A stretch of DNA of 64,000 bases from Nitrosopumilus adriaticus (GCF_000956175.1 NZ_CP011070.1:1544147-1608146); one strand, 5' to 3'. Positions 53,982 through 63,036 are shown, numbered from the stretch's first letter. Notes: generated from the letters alone by a model not told the origin. Made by a program: numbers and translations.

Positions 53982-54776
53982 CTATACCTTAATCTTACTC
54001 CTTCCACCTTTCGCAGTTCTAAATACATTCATACCAATATAGAAATTTTCATGTAATGATTCTAAGTAAATAATTTTATCTTGAGTATCTTTAATCTCTT
54101 TTTCTGTTGCCTCAGGATTATTTTTCAATTCTTCTAATTTTCGTTTAGTTTCTTCTAAGAAAGAATCAACACCTCTTTCGTAATTTGAGACACCCCCAAA
54201 TTCAGGACTCAAAACATGTTCAGGTTTGTATTTAGGAGTTTGATCTTTAGGAATTTCAACTTCTCTTGAAAGAGATTCTTGTACGTCTGCAGATAGAATT
54301 GGTCTAGGGAAACGATCTTTTTTCTCTAACCAAAATTCAGGCTCACCCATGTCTCTTCTAAAAATTTCTTCGCCCTGTCGCTTAAATGTAAAGTCAGATT
54401 TTGAAGAAGCCTCTGCTTTTACTTCAGCAGCAATTGCTTTGTATTCTTCTTCAGCTGCAGCTTCTGCTTCTGCTTTAGCTGCTTCTGCTTTTGCAAGAGC
54501 TTCTTTGACTGCTTGTTCTGCTTCTTCGGCTGCTTTTGCTGCGGCTTCTGATTTCAAAATTGCTTCTTCGGCTGCTTTTGATTCTTCAGCTGCTTTTTCA
54601 TCTTCAGCTATTTGTGCATCTTTAGTTGCTTGTTCTGCTTCTTTAGCTGCTTTTGCTGCAATCTCAACTTTTGCAACTGCTTCATCAGTTACTTTATTTT
54701 CAGTTTTATCGGGAGATGTTTTAGTCTCAGTTGATTTTGTTTCAACTTCAGATTTTTTTTCCTCTTCAGACAACAA
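53982..54776 (-). CDS. Ala/Glu/Lys-rich coiled-coil protein
   Basis: 264 aa. About residues 30-125 form one long low-complexity helix of Ala, Glu and Lys with repeated AAKAAEEAEQA-like units, predicted coiled coil and soluble. The C-terminal half (FTFKRQGEEIFRRDMGEPEFW, then a second helical segment) looks globular. No signal peptide or membrane span. Family not recognised. It lies 34 bp before the hemA homologue on the same strand. Confidence 0.75.
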   Translation of the reverse strand: MLSEEEKKSEVETKSTETKTSPDKTENKVTDEAVAKVEIAAKAAKEAEQATKDAQIAEDEKAAEESKAAEEAILKSEAAAKAAEEAEQAVKEALAKAEAAKAEAEAAAEEEYKAIAAEVKAEASSKSDFTFKRQGEEIFRRDMGEPEFWLEKKDRFPRPILSADVQESLSREVEIPKDQTPKYKPEHVLSPEFGGVSNYERGVDSFLEETKRKLEELKNNPEATEKEIKDTQDKIIYLESLHENFYIGMNVFRTAKGGRSKIKV

Positions 54777-54912
54777 ATTTTACTAAAATTCCCTGAATTT
54801 TAATATTCTTGTGAGATTCATCTTCAATCTATCATTATTCATTAATTATTTCTAAAAATGTATTTTTGATCGATATTAAGTGATTTTCAACTAATGATAA
54901 TAGAAATAATGG

Positions 54913-54987
54913 CGCCCTCGGCGGGATTTGAACACGCGTCTCAGCCGTGACAGGGCCGAATTCTAGACCGGGCTATACTACAAGGGC
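54913..54987 (-). tRNA. tRNA-Asp (anticodon GTC)
   Basis: 75 nt. Acceptor GCCCTTG/CGAGGGC with G73. Stem CGGCC/GGCTG encloses CTGTCAC, anticodon GTC. T-loop TTCAAAT; the T-stem GCGTG/CCCGC has a T52-C62 mismatch. Confidence 0.95.
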
Positions 54988-55083
54988 ACAAATTGTTTGA
55001 ACAAAATTGCCAGATTAAAAGTTTCTGTCATAAGAAGATATTTTGTAAAAGACTAAATTATACACGAAAATCATTTTTGATGA

Positions 55084-55157
55084 GGGTCTATGGCGCAGCC
55101 AGGTAGCGCACCGGACTTTTAATCCGGTTGTCAAGGGTCCGAATCCCTTTAGACCCG
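55084..55157 (+). tRNA. tRNA-Lys (anticodon TTT)
   Basis: 74 nt. Acceptor GGGTCTA/TAGACCC with G73. Stem CCGGA/TCCGG encloses CTTTTAA, anticodon TTT. The T-stem AAGGG/CCCTT is perfect, but the loop is TCCGAAT, with C at position 55 where nearly all tRNAs have T (pseudouridine). Confidence 0.95.
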
Positions 55158-55170
55158 CTACTTTTTTTAT

Positions 55171-56631
55171 TTATTTCATAATTTCATCAATTTGTTTTGT
55201 CAATGCTTCAATTGAAGAATTGATTTTGTTTTCTCTTTTTGTAACATTTGTTCTATATTCATTAATTTTTTGAATCCTATCTGTAATCATTCTTTTCTGC
55301 TCATCGTATCCTGAAGAACCTAAAGATTTTCTATCCTTTAGAGATGAAACTACAGATGTACTGGAAATAATTTTAGATACAATTTTTGGATCAACTTTGG
55401 TGCCAGATACAGATTTTTTTATTTGTTCTAGAGTTAATTTTGAAATGGGTTTTTTTGATTGATATGCTAATTGAACTAAAATCCCTGAAATCTTATGAGT
55501 TATTCTAAATGGGATTCCTTCCTGTACTAATTTTTCAGCAATATCAAGTGCAATAAGATTACTGGATTCTGTAACTTTTTTCATTTGTTTTTCATTTACT
55601 TTTAACGTAAGAAGAATAGATTTTAAAATCAATAATGCACTAATAGATATTTTTGATGTATTCCAAATTGAAGATTTTATCTGTTGTAAGTCACGTCCAT
55701 AACCTGAAGCTAATCCTTTGATAGTTGTAAGAATTGCAGTAAGGTTTCCAATAATTTCAGATGTTTTACCACGAGTTAATTCCAAGATATCAGGATTTTT
55801 CTTTTGTGGCATTACACTTGAAGGAGATGTAAATTCATCAGCTAATTCAATGAACGAAAATTCAGATGTTGACCATATCACAAAATCTTCGGATATCTTA
55901 CTCAGATTAGTCATTAAAATTGAAACCATAGCAACATATTCTGCTACAAAATCACGTGTGCTTGTAGCATCAATTGAATTTTCAAGAACGCCGTCAAAAC
56001 CTAACATTTTTGCTGTACTTATCCTATCAATTGGGATGCTAGTTCCCCCAACTGGCCCTGCACCTAATGGACTTTGATTTACTCTTTCAAAGGTTCCATA
56101 AAGTCTTTCAAAATCTCTAAGCAGTACATCTGCATGAGCTAGTAAATAATGAGAAAACAAACCAGCTTGAGCCTGTTGAAGATGGGTGTAAAGTGGCATG
56201 ATTGTTTTTTGATGGTTTTTAGCTATAGAAACTAAGGCTTCAACAGTATCTAAAAGACAATTACAGATAATGTTTACATCATCTCTAATTTTCATTCTAA
56301 TGTCTAAAGCAACTTGATCGTTTCTAGATCTAGCAGTATGCATCTTCCCACCACTTGTCATACCAGCCTTTTTGATCACAAGTGATTCAATTAATTCATG
56401 AATATCTTCAGATCCAGAAGAAGTATCAAATTTTTCATTTTTCAAAATATCCAAAGCTGACAAGATCTTTTTTGCATCATTTCTTGTAATGATGTTATTT
56501 TGATATAACATCAAAGTGTGAGCTTGACTTCCAATAATATCATAATATGCAATTTCAGAATCATCGTTAATTGATGAAACATAGTCTAACGTAATATCAC
56601 TCAAATCAGTACCTAGACGTGAACGATACAT
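55171..56631 (-). CDS. argH: Argininosuccinate lyase
   Basis: Last step of arginine synthesis: argininosuccinate to arginine and fumarate. 486 aa, fumarase/aspartase superfamily. Superfamily motif SSVMPQKKNPDI (mobile serine loop), HTARSRNDQVALDIR, YTHLQQAQAGLFSHY and SPLGAGPVGG. Follows tRNA-Lys on the opposite strand. Confidence 0.96.
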   Translation of the reverse strand: MYRSRLGTDLSDITLDYVSSINDDSEIAYYDIIGSQAHTLMLYQNNIITRNDAKKILSALDILKNEKFDTSSGSEDIHELIESLVIKKAGMTSGGKMHTARSRNDQVALDIRMKIRDDVNIICNCLLDTVEALVSIAKNHQKTIMPLYTHLQQAQAGLFSHYLLAHADVLLRDFERLYGTFERVNQSPLGAGPVGGTSIPIDRISTAKMLGFDGVLENSIDATSTRDFVAEYVAMVSILMTNLSKISEDFVIWSTSEFSFIELADEFTSPSSVMPQKKNPDILELTRGKTSEIIGNLTAILTTIKGLASGYGRDLQQIKSSIWNTSKISISALLILKSILLTLKVNEKQMKKVTESSNLIALDIAEKLVQEGIPFRITHKISGILVQLAYQSKKPISKLTLEQIKKSVSGTKVDPKIVSKIISSTSVVSSLKDRKSLGSSGYDEQKRMITDRIQKINEYRTNVTKRENKINSSIEALTKQIDEIMK

Positions 56632-56651
56632 TATCTAAGGTTCTAGAATGG

Positions 56652-56658
56652 TTATATA
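56652..56658 (+). promoter_or_regulatory. TATA box for the MIP18-family gene
   Basis: TTATATA lies 23-29 bp before the ATG at 56681. It falls just inside the longer possible ORF, so the downstream ATG is the likely start of a leaderless mRNA. Confidence 0.6.
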
Positions 56659-56680
56659 TAGCATCGACGCTTTTGCCGAC

Positions 56681-57004
56681 ATGAGTCAAGATATCAAATT
56701 GCTTAGAGTGAAAATCTTCGATGAATTATCAAAGATTGTGGATCCAGAAATTAATACTTCAATTGTAGAATTAGAATTGATTGATGAAGTAGACATCAAT
56801 GACAGCAATGTCAAAGTAGATTTGCATCTTACCAGTCCATTCTGTCCTGCAGTATTTGGTTTTAAGATTTGTCAGGATGTTCATGATAATCTCTTGAAAG
56901 TAGATGGAGTTAATGATGTTAAAGTGAATGTATCAAATCACTTTATGGCTGAACAGATTAACAATCAAGTAAATAACAGTCCAAACCCAAAGAAGTCAGG
57001 TTAA
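56681..57004 (+). CDS. MIP18/DUF59 family Fe-S assembly protein
   Basis: 107 aa. IFDELSKIVDPEINTSIVELELI and LTSPFCPAVFGF match the MIP18 (SufT/PaaD) family used in iron-sulfur cluster maturation. The following sdh operon encodes a major Fe-S enzyme on the other strand, a suggestive but not decisive neighbour. Overlaps the sdhB stop by 4 bp. Confidence 0.85.
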   Translation: MSQDIKLLRVKIFDELSKIVDPEINTSIVELELIDEVDINDSNVKVDLHLTSPFCPAVFGFKICQDVHDNLLKVDGVNDVKVNVSNHFMAEQINNQVNNSPNPKKSG

Positions 57005-57768
57005 TCTCTAAAACCTAGCAAGTAACCTCTAAGAAGCTGAATACCCATTGCCGGATCTACACCCTTTGGGCATACTTGGCTACAAGAACCAGCAAAATGA
57101 CATCTCCAAATTCCATGAGACTCGTCAATAATTTTTAGCCTTGAATCTTTTCCTTTATCTCTGCTATCAGCAACATAACGATATGCTTGAGCTAATGCTT
57201 GAGGTCCAACGAAAGAAGAATCAGTTGCCATTGTAGGGCATGCAGAATTACACAATCCACATTTTATACAATTTGCAAATTGAATGTATTGTTCTACCTC
57301 TTCAGGAGATTGTAAAAATTCTTTTTCATCAGTTTCTAATTCAGTGTCATCTCGAATAAGATATGGTTTGATTTTTTGATGAGTGTCAAATAATCTTTCA
57401 AACTTTACTGCAAGATCTCTAATTACAGGGAAATTATTCATAGGTTCAACTGTAACAACATCCGAGTTTAATTCACTAATTTTTGTAAAGCAAGCCAATC
57501 GAGGTTTTCCATTAATTATCATTCCACATGAACCACATGTTGCTTGTCTACACGAATAACGTACTGCTACTGAATGATCAAAATGTTTTTTGACCTCTAA
57601 AATTGCCTCCAAAACAGTTGTCCAGCGTTCATATGGAATTGTAAATTCCATGAATTGACTAGAATCATCATGTTCTGGATTATATCTTGCAATTCTAAGT
57701 GTAATTGATTTTGATGAAGATACTGGTGAGGATGCCTTTTCATCTGCGATGTGAGATACCTGTGCCAT
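57001..57768 (-). CDS. sdhB: Succinate dehydrogenase iron-sulfur subunit
   Basis: 255 aa. Three cluster sites are seen: [2Fe-2S] CRQATCGSCGMIINGKPRLAC (in two parts), [4Fe-4S] CIKCGLCNSACP and [3Fe-4S] CHFAGSCSQVCPKG. Passes electrons from the SdhA flavin to the membrane subunits. Last gene of the sdhA-C-D-B order. Confidence 0.96.
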   Translation of the reverse strand: MAQVSHIADEKASSPVSSSKSITLRIARYNPEHDDSSQFMEFTIPYERWTTVLEAILEVKKHFDHSVAVRYSCRQATCGSCGMIINGKPRLACFTKISELNSDVVTVEPMNNFPVIRDLAVKFERLFDTHQKIKPYLIRDDTELETDEKEFLQSPEEVEQYIQFANCIKCGLCNSACPTMATDSSFVGPQALAQAYRYVADSRDKGKDSRLKIIDESHGIWRCHFAGSCSQVCPKGVDPAMGIQLLRGYLLGFRD

Positions 57769-57770
57769 CT

Positions 57771-58127
57771 CTATATCATCCCCATGTTAGTCATAATAAT
57801 TGTTCTTGAACCGTATGCTATTAAACCAAACATTGCTGCCAGACAACCATATGAAACAGCTTTCTCATAAACACGTCCTTGTTTTAACTCCAACAATATA
57901 ACTCGCAATCCATTAAATCCATGAACAGATAATAGAATTAAAATCAGTTCAAGCATTATAGCATATGGAATGAATTTGTAATTTGCTAAAACTGATTCAT
58001 ATTCTAAAGACTCGGCAAAGCCCATTGTAAGACGCATCAAAATATGGACTGCGACCAAGCCTACGGCTGCAAGGGCGGTCCCATAGTGAATTTTCATAAT
58101 TGTGCTTTCTCTCATTTTATTCACCAA
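57771..58127 (-). CDS. sdhD: Succinate dehydrogenase membrane anchor subunit
   Basis: 118-aa protein with three hydrophobic spans. AVGLVAVHILMRLTMG has a His suitable for haem b. Only moderate similarity to known SdhD; position between sdhC and sdhB supports the assignment. Starts 11 bp inside the sdhC end. Confidence 0.8.
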   Translation of the reverse strand: MVNKMRESTIMKIHYGTALAAVGLVAVHILMRLTMGFAESLEYESVLANYKFIPYAIMLELILILLSVHGFNGLRVILLELKQGRVYEKAVSYGCLAAMFGLIAYGSRTIIMTNMGMI

Positions 58128-58548
58128 ACATTACGGCTAATCCGTACATCATAGCAATTGCAGCAAGAACTATTGCAGAGTAGATACCTATTTTGTGTCT
58201 ATAGTTTTGAGATGCTGGATCATATGGGTAATCAGGTCTTGCAGGTTTTCCCACTCCAACTCCGCCATGTCCCAACATCACTCTAATTCCATTAACAGTA
58301 TGAAACACACACATGGCAATTACAATTGCCAAGAAAATATGTCCTTCAGTAGTTTGAGTTAATTCAAGGAATTCATCCCATCCTACTTGACCTCTCAAAA
58401 TATTACTTGTTTCATAAATGTGAGCTACAAAATATGCTAATAGTCCCAATCCACTTAATCGCATTAACCAGTAAGCTACTCGTTCAATTCCATAACGGCC
58501 TGGATTGGCCATTCCTTTGATTCCTTCTTTATGTTCGTCGTGTGTCAT
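58117..58548 (-). CDS. sdhC: Succinate dehydrogenase cytochrome b subunit
   Basis: 143 aa, three spans. LLAYFVAHIYETSNIL and MCVFHTVNGIRVMLGH carry His residues that fit haem b ligands and the conserved SdhC helices. Directly after sdhA (stop and start adjoin). Confidence 0.88.
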   Translation of the reverse strand: MTHDEHKEGIKGMANPGRYGIERVAYWLMRLSGLGLLAYFVAHIYETSNILRGQVGWDEFLELTQTTEGHIFLAIVIAMCVFHTVNGIRVMLGHGGVGVGKPARPDYPYDPASQNYRHKIGIYSAIVLAAIAMMYGLAVMFGE

Positions 58549-60261
58549 CTAATATTTCCTCTCTACTGGTTGATATTTTGTAATTGTTACAGGATGTGTT
58601 TTCATAATCGGTTCATTCGGATCATAGTATGCAAGGGTATGATGTAAAAAGTTTGCATCATCACGTTTGGTATAATCAGTTCTTGCATGTGCGCCACGAG
58701 ATTCTTTTCTATTAATTGCACCAAGTAAAACAATTTCTGCTACTCTAAACATTGAATCAAGTTCCATTACATTTGCAAAATTGGTGTTGTATTCTTTGGC
58801 TTTATCATCCACATGTTTCCATGTCTGTGTTTTTAATTCACGAATTTTTTTAAGACCTGCAACAAGATCAGTTTCGTTTCTATAGACATATGCTTTTTCA
58901 TTCATGGTATCAGTTAGCTCCTGTCTAATTTCATATGGATTAACATCACCATTTCCTCTAAATATTCCATCATAGATTCTCTTTTCTTCAGCAGCAACTA
59001 AATGATGTGGCCAAGGATTTGAAGAAGTATCATTCATTACATATTCTGCAGCTAATTCACCAGTGATTTTTCCCCAAACAATGCATTCAGATGTGGAATT
59101 CGCGCCCAATCTATTTGAGCCATGAACGCTATTACATGCAGCCTCTCCAGCTGCCCAAACACCTTGAATTTCTGTTGCACCATCAATATCAGTATGAAGA
59201 CCACCCATCATATAATGGCACACAGGTCTAATGTCAAGCAAATCAGTAGCAGGATCTATACCAGAAAATTTTATGGAAATTTCTCTAATTCCCCCTAATT
59301 TCTCTTTAATTTTTTCATCACCAATATGTCTCAAATCAAGTTTCATACAATCAACACCAGTTTCATGTTTGAATCCGCGTCCTTCTTGAATTTCTGTCAT
59401 AATTGATCTAGATACGATATCTCTTGGCGCTAATTCCATTTTTCCAGCAGCATAAGTTTTCATAAATCGTTCACCCTTGTTATTTAGAAGATAGCCTCCT
59501 TCACCTCTGGCACCTTCCGTAATCAAAATTCCAGAGGGCATAATTCCTGTAGGATGAAATTGTACAAATTCCATATCTTTCAGTGCCATTCCAGCACGTA
59601 ATCCCATATCCAAACCGTCAGGGGTTGAAGAAAGAGCATACGTTGAAAAACTGTATAATCGTCCAGCCCCACCAGTTGCAATAATAAGAGATTTTCCTTT
59701 AATTGTGTAAAAGGTTCCTGAAGCTAATTCAATTGCAGTTACTCCCATGAATTTTTTTCCATCGTGAATGATTGATGTTACAAACCATTCATTGAGATAT
59801 TCAATATTTTCAAATTTTTGACATGTATCATACAAAGTCTGCATTTCAAAGAAACCAACTTTATCAGATGCATATGTTGCCCTTGGAAAACTATAACCTC
59901 CAAAGTTTCGTTGATCAATTCTACCATCAGGTCTTCTAGACCATGGCATCCCCCAATGATCTAATTGATGGATTTCTTTTGGCATCTCTACACAAAGTCT
60001 TTCTGCAACATCTTGGTCTGCAAGAAAATCACTTCCTTTTACAGTATCATAAACATGAGATTCAATAGTGTCACCTTCATCCTCAAAAAGGACTGCTGCA
60101 GTACCTCCTTCTGCAGAGACAGAATGAGAACGCATAACTTGTACTTTTGAAACAACACCGATTTTGAGACGAGGTCCCTTTTTTGCTGCGGAAATAGCAG
60201 CCCTTAATCCAGCAAGACCTGAACCACAAATAATCAAATCAAATTCTAAAGAATCAACCAT
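58549..60261 (-). CDS. sdhA: Succinate dehydrogenase flavoprotein subunit
   Basis: 570 aa. FAD site GSGLAGLRAAISAA, the covalent-FAD region RSHSVSAEGGTAAVL, QFHPTGIMPSGILITEGARGEGG and the catalytic Arg region GSNRLGANSTSECIVWG. Oxidises succinate to fumarate in the citric-acid and 4-hydroxybutyrate-linked metabolism. The start is the Met of MVDSLEF: a TATA-like TATTTAT (60288-60294) lies 27-33 bp upstream, and the longer frame adds an unrelated leader. Confidence 0.97.
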   Translation of the reverse strand: MVDSLEFDLIICGSGLAGLRAAISAAKKGPRLKIGVVSKVQVMRSHSVSAEGGTAAVLFEDEGDTIESHVYDTVKGSDFLADQDVAERLCVEMPKEIHQLDHWGMPWSRRPDGRIDQRNFGGYSFPRATYASDKVGFFEMQTLYDTCQKFENIEYLNEWFVTSIIHDGKKFMGVTAIELASGTFYTIKGKSLIIATGGAGRLYSFSTYALSSTPDGLDMGLRAGMALKDMEFVQFHPTGIMPSGILITEGARGEGGYLLNNKGERFMKTYAAGKMELAPRDIVSRSIMTEIQEGRGFKHETGVDCMKLDLRHIGDEKIKEKLGGIREISIKFSGIDPATDLLDIRPVCHYMMGGLHTDIDGATEIQGVWAAGEAACNSVHGSNRLGANSTSECIVWGKITGELAAEYVMNDTSSNPWPHHLVAAEEKRIYDGIFRGNGDVNPYEIRQELTDTMNEKAYVYRNETDLVAGLKKIRELKTQTWKHVDDKAKEYNTNFANVMELDSMFRVAEIVLLGAINRKESRGAHARTDYTKRDDANFLHHTLAYYDPNEPIMKTHPVTITKYQPVERKY

Positions 60262-60333
60262 TTTCAGACAAACTTGCTTGATGTGGGATAAATATGTAGT
60301 AATTGTTAGGCACAACACAAAAAATTAAAATAT

Positions 60334-60357
60334 ATCACTAGTGATATCACTAGTGAT
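60334..60357. promoter_or_regulatory. Tandem 12-bp palindromes, probable PadR operator
   Basis: ATCACTAGTGAT occurs twice, back to back (60334-60345, 60346-60357), with no mismatch. The block overlaps the padR start at 60356 and directly follows the TATA-like AAATATAT, so binding would block the promoter. It also lies about 75 bp upstream of the divergent sdhA. Confidence 0.7.
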
Positions 60358-60862
60358 GATATCTGAATGGTTTCAGAGAGTGGGTAGCTCAGTTCCTAGA
60401 GGGTTTTCAAGATATTTCATACTAGAGTTGTTGAAGAAAAAATCTCATACTGGAAAAGAGATTATTGATTATGCAGCCGAGCAAAGCAATGGAATTTGGA
60501 AACCATCACCAGGTTTGATCTATCCCTTATTGGGAAGGCTGTTGGATGAGGGATTGATCGATGAAACAAAGGATGGAAAGTATCAACTTACACAAAAGGG
60601 TGCAGAGACTGCACAAGATGTAGATAAGGTAAATGATATTGTAAAAAAACAGCTAGAAGTTTTATTCAGATTAGGAAATGTTGGAAGATTTGTTGCAATT
60701 GATTTGCTTGAGAAGATATTCACAATGGGATCTATTCTGAGCTCAAATGTTACAAAAATGACTGATGAGGAGACTCAGAAATATAAAAAATTCCTACAAG
60801 ATGAATTAAAAAAAATAGATGAGAGTTCTGCCAAGAAAGGCAAGAAGATCAAAATAGAATAA
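60356..60862 (+). CDS. PadR-family transcriptional regulator
   Basis: 168 aa. Winged-helix DNA-binding domain with the PadR core RYFILELLKKKSHTGKEIID, SPGLIYPLLGRLLDEGLI and YQLTQKG. A C-terminal helical region mediates dimerisation. The ATG at 60356 is preferred; an earlier GTG at 60341 lies inside the palindrome. Autoregulation, and possibly control of the divergent sdh operon, is inferred from the tandem palindrome at its start. Confidence 0.88.
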   Translation: MISEWFQRVGSSVPRGFSRYFILELLKKKSHTGKEIIDYAAEQSNGIWKPSPGLIYPLLGRLLDEGLIDETKDGKYQLTQKGAETAQDVDKVNDIVKKQLEVLFRLGNVGRFVAIDLLEKIFTMGSILSSNVTKMTDEETQKYKKFLQDELKKIDESSAKKGKKIKIE

Positions 60863-60940
60863 TAATTTTTGAAAGGTAATAATTAATTGAGTTCAACTCC
60901 ACGGGACTCACCCATATTTTGGGACGAAAATAGATGCAGA

Positions 60941-62008
60941 TTAGTCAATCATTGCATAGAAAACCATTGTAACACAGTTTTCAACTGGAGAAACTTCAAT
61001 ATCTTTTAGATCTGGATATTGTTCCACAGTCAATTCTGCACACTTGTTTGCCAAATCACCAAAATAATTTGCACTTGGCTTGGTAGTTTTCATTGCAGTA
61101 TATGCATTATCCAATACTGACAGAGTAAATTCTTTATTGAATTTTAGATGTTCAGGGGTTCCCAAAATTGGTTCATGCCCTGAAACAATAATGTCCCAAT
61201 CCATTGATAAGAGTTTGTCATGTGCAGCAATATGTTCACCCATATCTCTTGTGATTCCAAAATATTGAAATGGTGCAGCTTTAGGATGGAAAAAGTCAAC
61301 TGCCATGATCACTTTATGTGCAGGAGAGTTAACTACAATGTCACCTTTAGAATGAAAATCTCCAATGTAGGATAATTCTAATCTTTGATCACCTACATTT
61401 AGTGTATAATTATCATCAAAAGTTACTGTTGGAACTGGTCGCTGAGGATCATTTTTCATTATCAAATGTTCTGCAGTATCACTATGGGATATGTACACCG
61501 TATCTTTTGGAAGCAGACTAGCAGAGCCAACATGATCTTTGTGAATATGAGAGTAAATGAAATGAGTTACTTTTTCTGAAGTTACTTCAGATATGGCTTG
61601 CTGAATCTTTGTACCCATACCCATAGGAGCATCAACTAAAATTACTCCTTGACCTGTTGCCAGAAACATTACTTGATACATTCCATCAGTAAGCCAATAG
61701 AGTCCATCGCCAATCTCAATTACTGCATATCCTTTGTCAGGATCAATCTCAGGTCCAGTTACAGTGTAATCCATAGAGGATGGAAACAAAGCTTTTTGAG
61801 ATTTTGTTACCACATGTGGTGATGTTATTTTATTGTCAGAAATTTCTGAGCATAATCTATCACCACAGACTTTGTTAGAATTGATTTCAGTCATAGAATT
61901 CCCTTTTGCCTTGATAGCATCCACACTTGGAATAAATTCAGATTGCAACGCAGGTATGATTCCAAGTGATAAGATAAGAGGGATAAATGCAAAAACTAGA
62001 ATATTCAT
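60941..62008 (-). CDS. Secreted MBL-fold metallo-hydrolase
   Basis: 355 aa with a signal peptide (MNILVFAFIPLILSLGIIP) and a metallo-beta-lactamase domain. The metal motif is SHIHKDHVG (H-x-H-x-D-H), with SGHEP as a later ligand. It is exported, unlike the cytosolic glyoxalase-II-like gene at 2660. Its substrate is not evident. No regulatory sequence is identified. Confidence 0.88.
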   Translation of the reverse strand: MNILVFAFIPLILSLGIIPALQSEFIPSVDAIKAKGNSMTEINSNKVCGDRLCSEISDNKITSPHVVTKSQKALFPSSMDYTVTGPEIDPDKGYAVIEIGDGLYWLTDGMYQVMFLATGQGVILVDAPMGMGTKIQQAISEVTSEKVTHFIYSHIHKDHVGSASLLPKDTVYISHSDTAEHLIMKNDPQRPVPTVTFDDNYTLNVGDQRLELSYIGDFHSKGDIVVNSPAHKVIMAVDFFHPKAAPFQYFGITRDMGEHIAAHDKLLSMDWDIIVSGHEPILGTPEHLKFNKEFTLSVLDNAYTAMKTTKPSANYFGDLANKCAELTVEQYPDLKDIEVSPVENCVTMVFYAMID

Positions 62009-62141
62009 GAAAATAATTGATTTAAAATCAAATTTAAAGGATCTTTGTGATTCTTAGAGGTCTTAACCTTTCTTGGGCAGATTAATGACATAAACTTTCA
62101 TAATTTTAAAATCATAAATAATTCAGATAAAGAAAGGATTC

Positions 62142-63008
62142 ATGAAAAATTTACGTAGTATGCTAAAGTCAAAAAAACCACTTGTAATTCCAGGTGTCTA
62201 TGATGCTATTGGAGCTAAAATTGCAGAAAAAGTTGGGTTTGATGCAATGTTTCAAACAGGATATGGGACATCAGCAACTCTATTCGGAATGCCAGACTAT
62301 GGATTCATTGGTGCAACTGAAACTCTAGATAATGCAAGAAGAATTTGCAGAGCAGTATCAGTTCCAGTTATTGTTGATTCAGATACTGGATATGGTAATG
62401 CGCTAAGTGTTTGGAAGCTTGTAAAAGAATTAGAAACAGCTGGAGCATCTGGAATTTTTCTTGAAGATCAAAGATGGCCAAAGAGATGTGGTCATATGAG
62501 TGGAAAAGAAGTAATTTCACAAGAAGAATACACAGAAAAGCTTGGAGCCGCAATTGATGCACGAGAAAGTAAAGACTTCATTATAGTTGCACGAACAGAT
62601 GCAAGAGCAACAGAAGGATTAGATGCTGCAATTCAGCGAGGCTTGCAAAATAAAAAGACAGGTGCTGATGCCATCTTTGTTGAAGCCCCAAAATCAATTG
62701 ATGAGATGCAAATGATTGGAAAATCTATCAAAGCCCCACTTGTTGCTAATATGATAGAAGGTGGCGCCACACCAATTAGTTCTGCTAAGGACTTGCATAA
62801 AATGGGATTTAACATAGTTCTTTATCCACTATCAGTGTTGTTTGCAAATACATTTGCAACAATGGAAATATTGCAAGAACTAAAGAAGACAGGTACAACT
62901 AAAAAATCAAAACAAAAAGTTGTGAATTTTGATCAGTTCAATGATTTAGTTGAACTTCCAAAGTTTAGAAAGATGGAAAAGAAATACGGATTTTCAAAGA
63001 GAGAATAA
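62142..63008 (+). CDS. Isocitrate lyase/PEP mutase superfamily enzyme (lyase type)
   Basis: 288-aa (beta/alpha)8 barrel. Mg-binding DSDTGYGNALSV and the active-site loop KRCGHMSGKE (Cys of lyases) point to a C-C lyase such as methylisocitrate or 2,3-dimethylmalate lyase, or oxaloacetate hydrolase. PEP mutases used in phosphonate synthesis lack this Cys. The exact substrate is undetermined. Confidence 0.87.
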   Translation: MKNLRSMLKSKKPLVIPGVYDAIGAKIAEKVGFDAMFQTGYGTSATLFGMPDYGFIGATETLDNARRICRAVSVPVIVDSDTGYGNALSVWKLVKELETAGASGIFLEDQRWPKRCGHMSGKEVISQEEYTEKLGAAIDARESKDFIIVARTDARATEGLDAAIQRGLQNKKTGADAIFVEAPKSIDEMQMIGKSIKAPLVANMIEGGATPISSAKDLHKMGFNIVLYPLSVLFANTFATMEILQELKKTGTTKKSKQKVVNFDQFNDLVELPKFRKMEKKYGFSKRE

Positions 63009-63036
63009 AAGAAAAAATTTCAAGTAAAGTATACAG

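Noticed and set aside
54420-54680. Possible tandem DNA repeat or CRISPR-like array
   Set aside because: The repetition is codon-level Ala/Glu/Lys bias in a coding region; there are no constant repeats with unique spacers.
54349-54786. 145-aa plus-strand ORF rich in Ala/Ser
   Set aside because: It is the antisense of the Ala/Glu/Lys-rich coiled-coil gene; low complexity on one strand yields long open frames on the other.
62142-63008. Phosphoenolpyruvate mutase for methylphosphonate synthesis
   Set aside because: It has the lyase-type KRCGH loop with the catalytic Cys, and no phosphonopyruvate decarboxylase or methylphosphonate synthase gene is adjacent.
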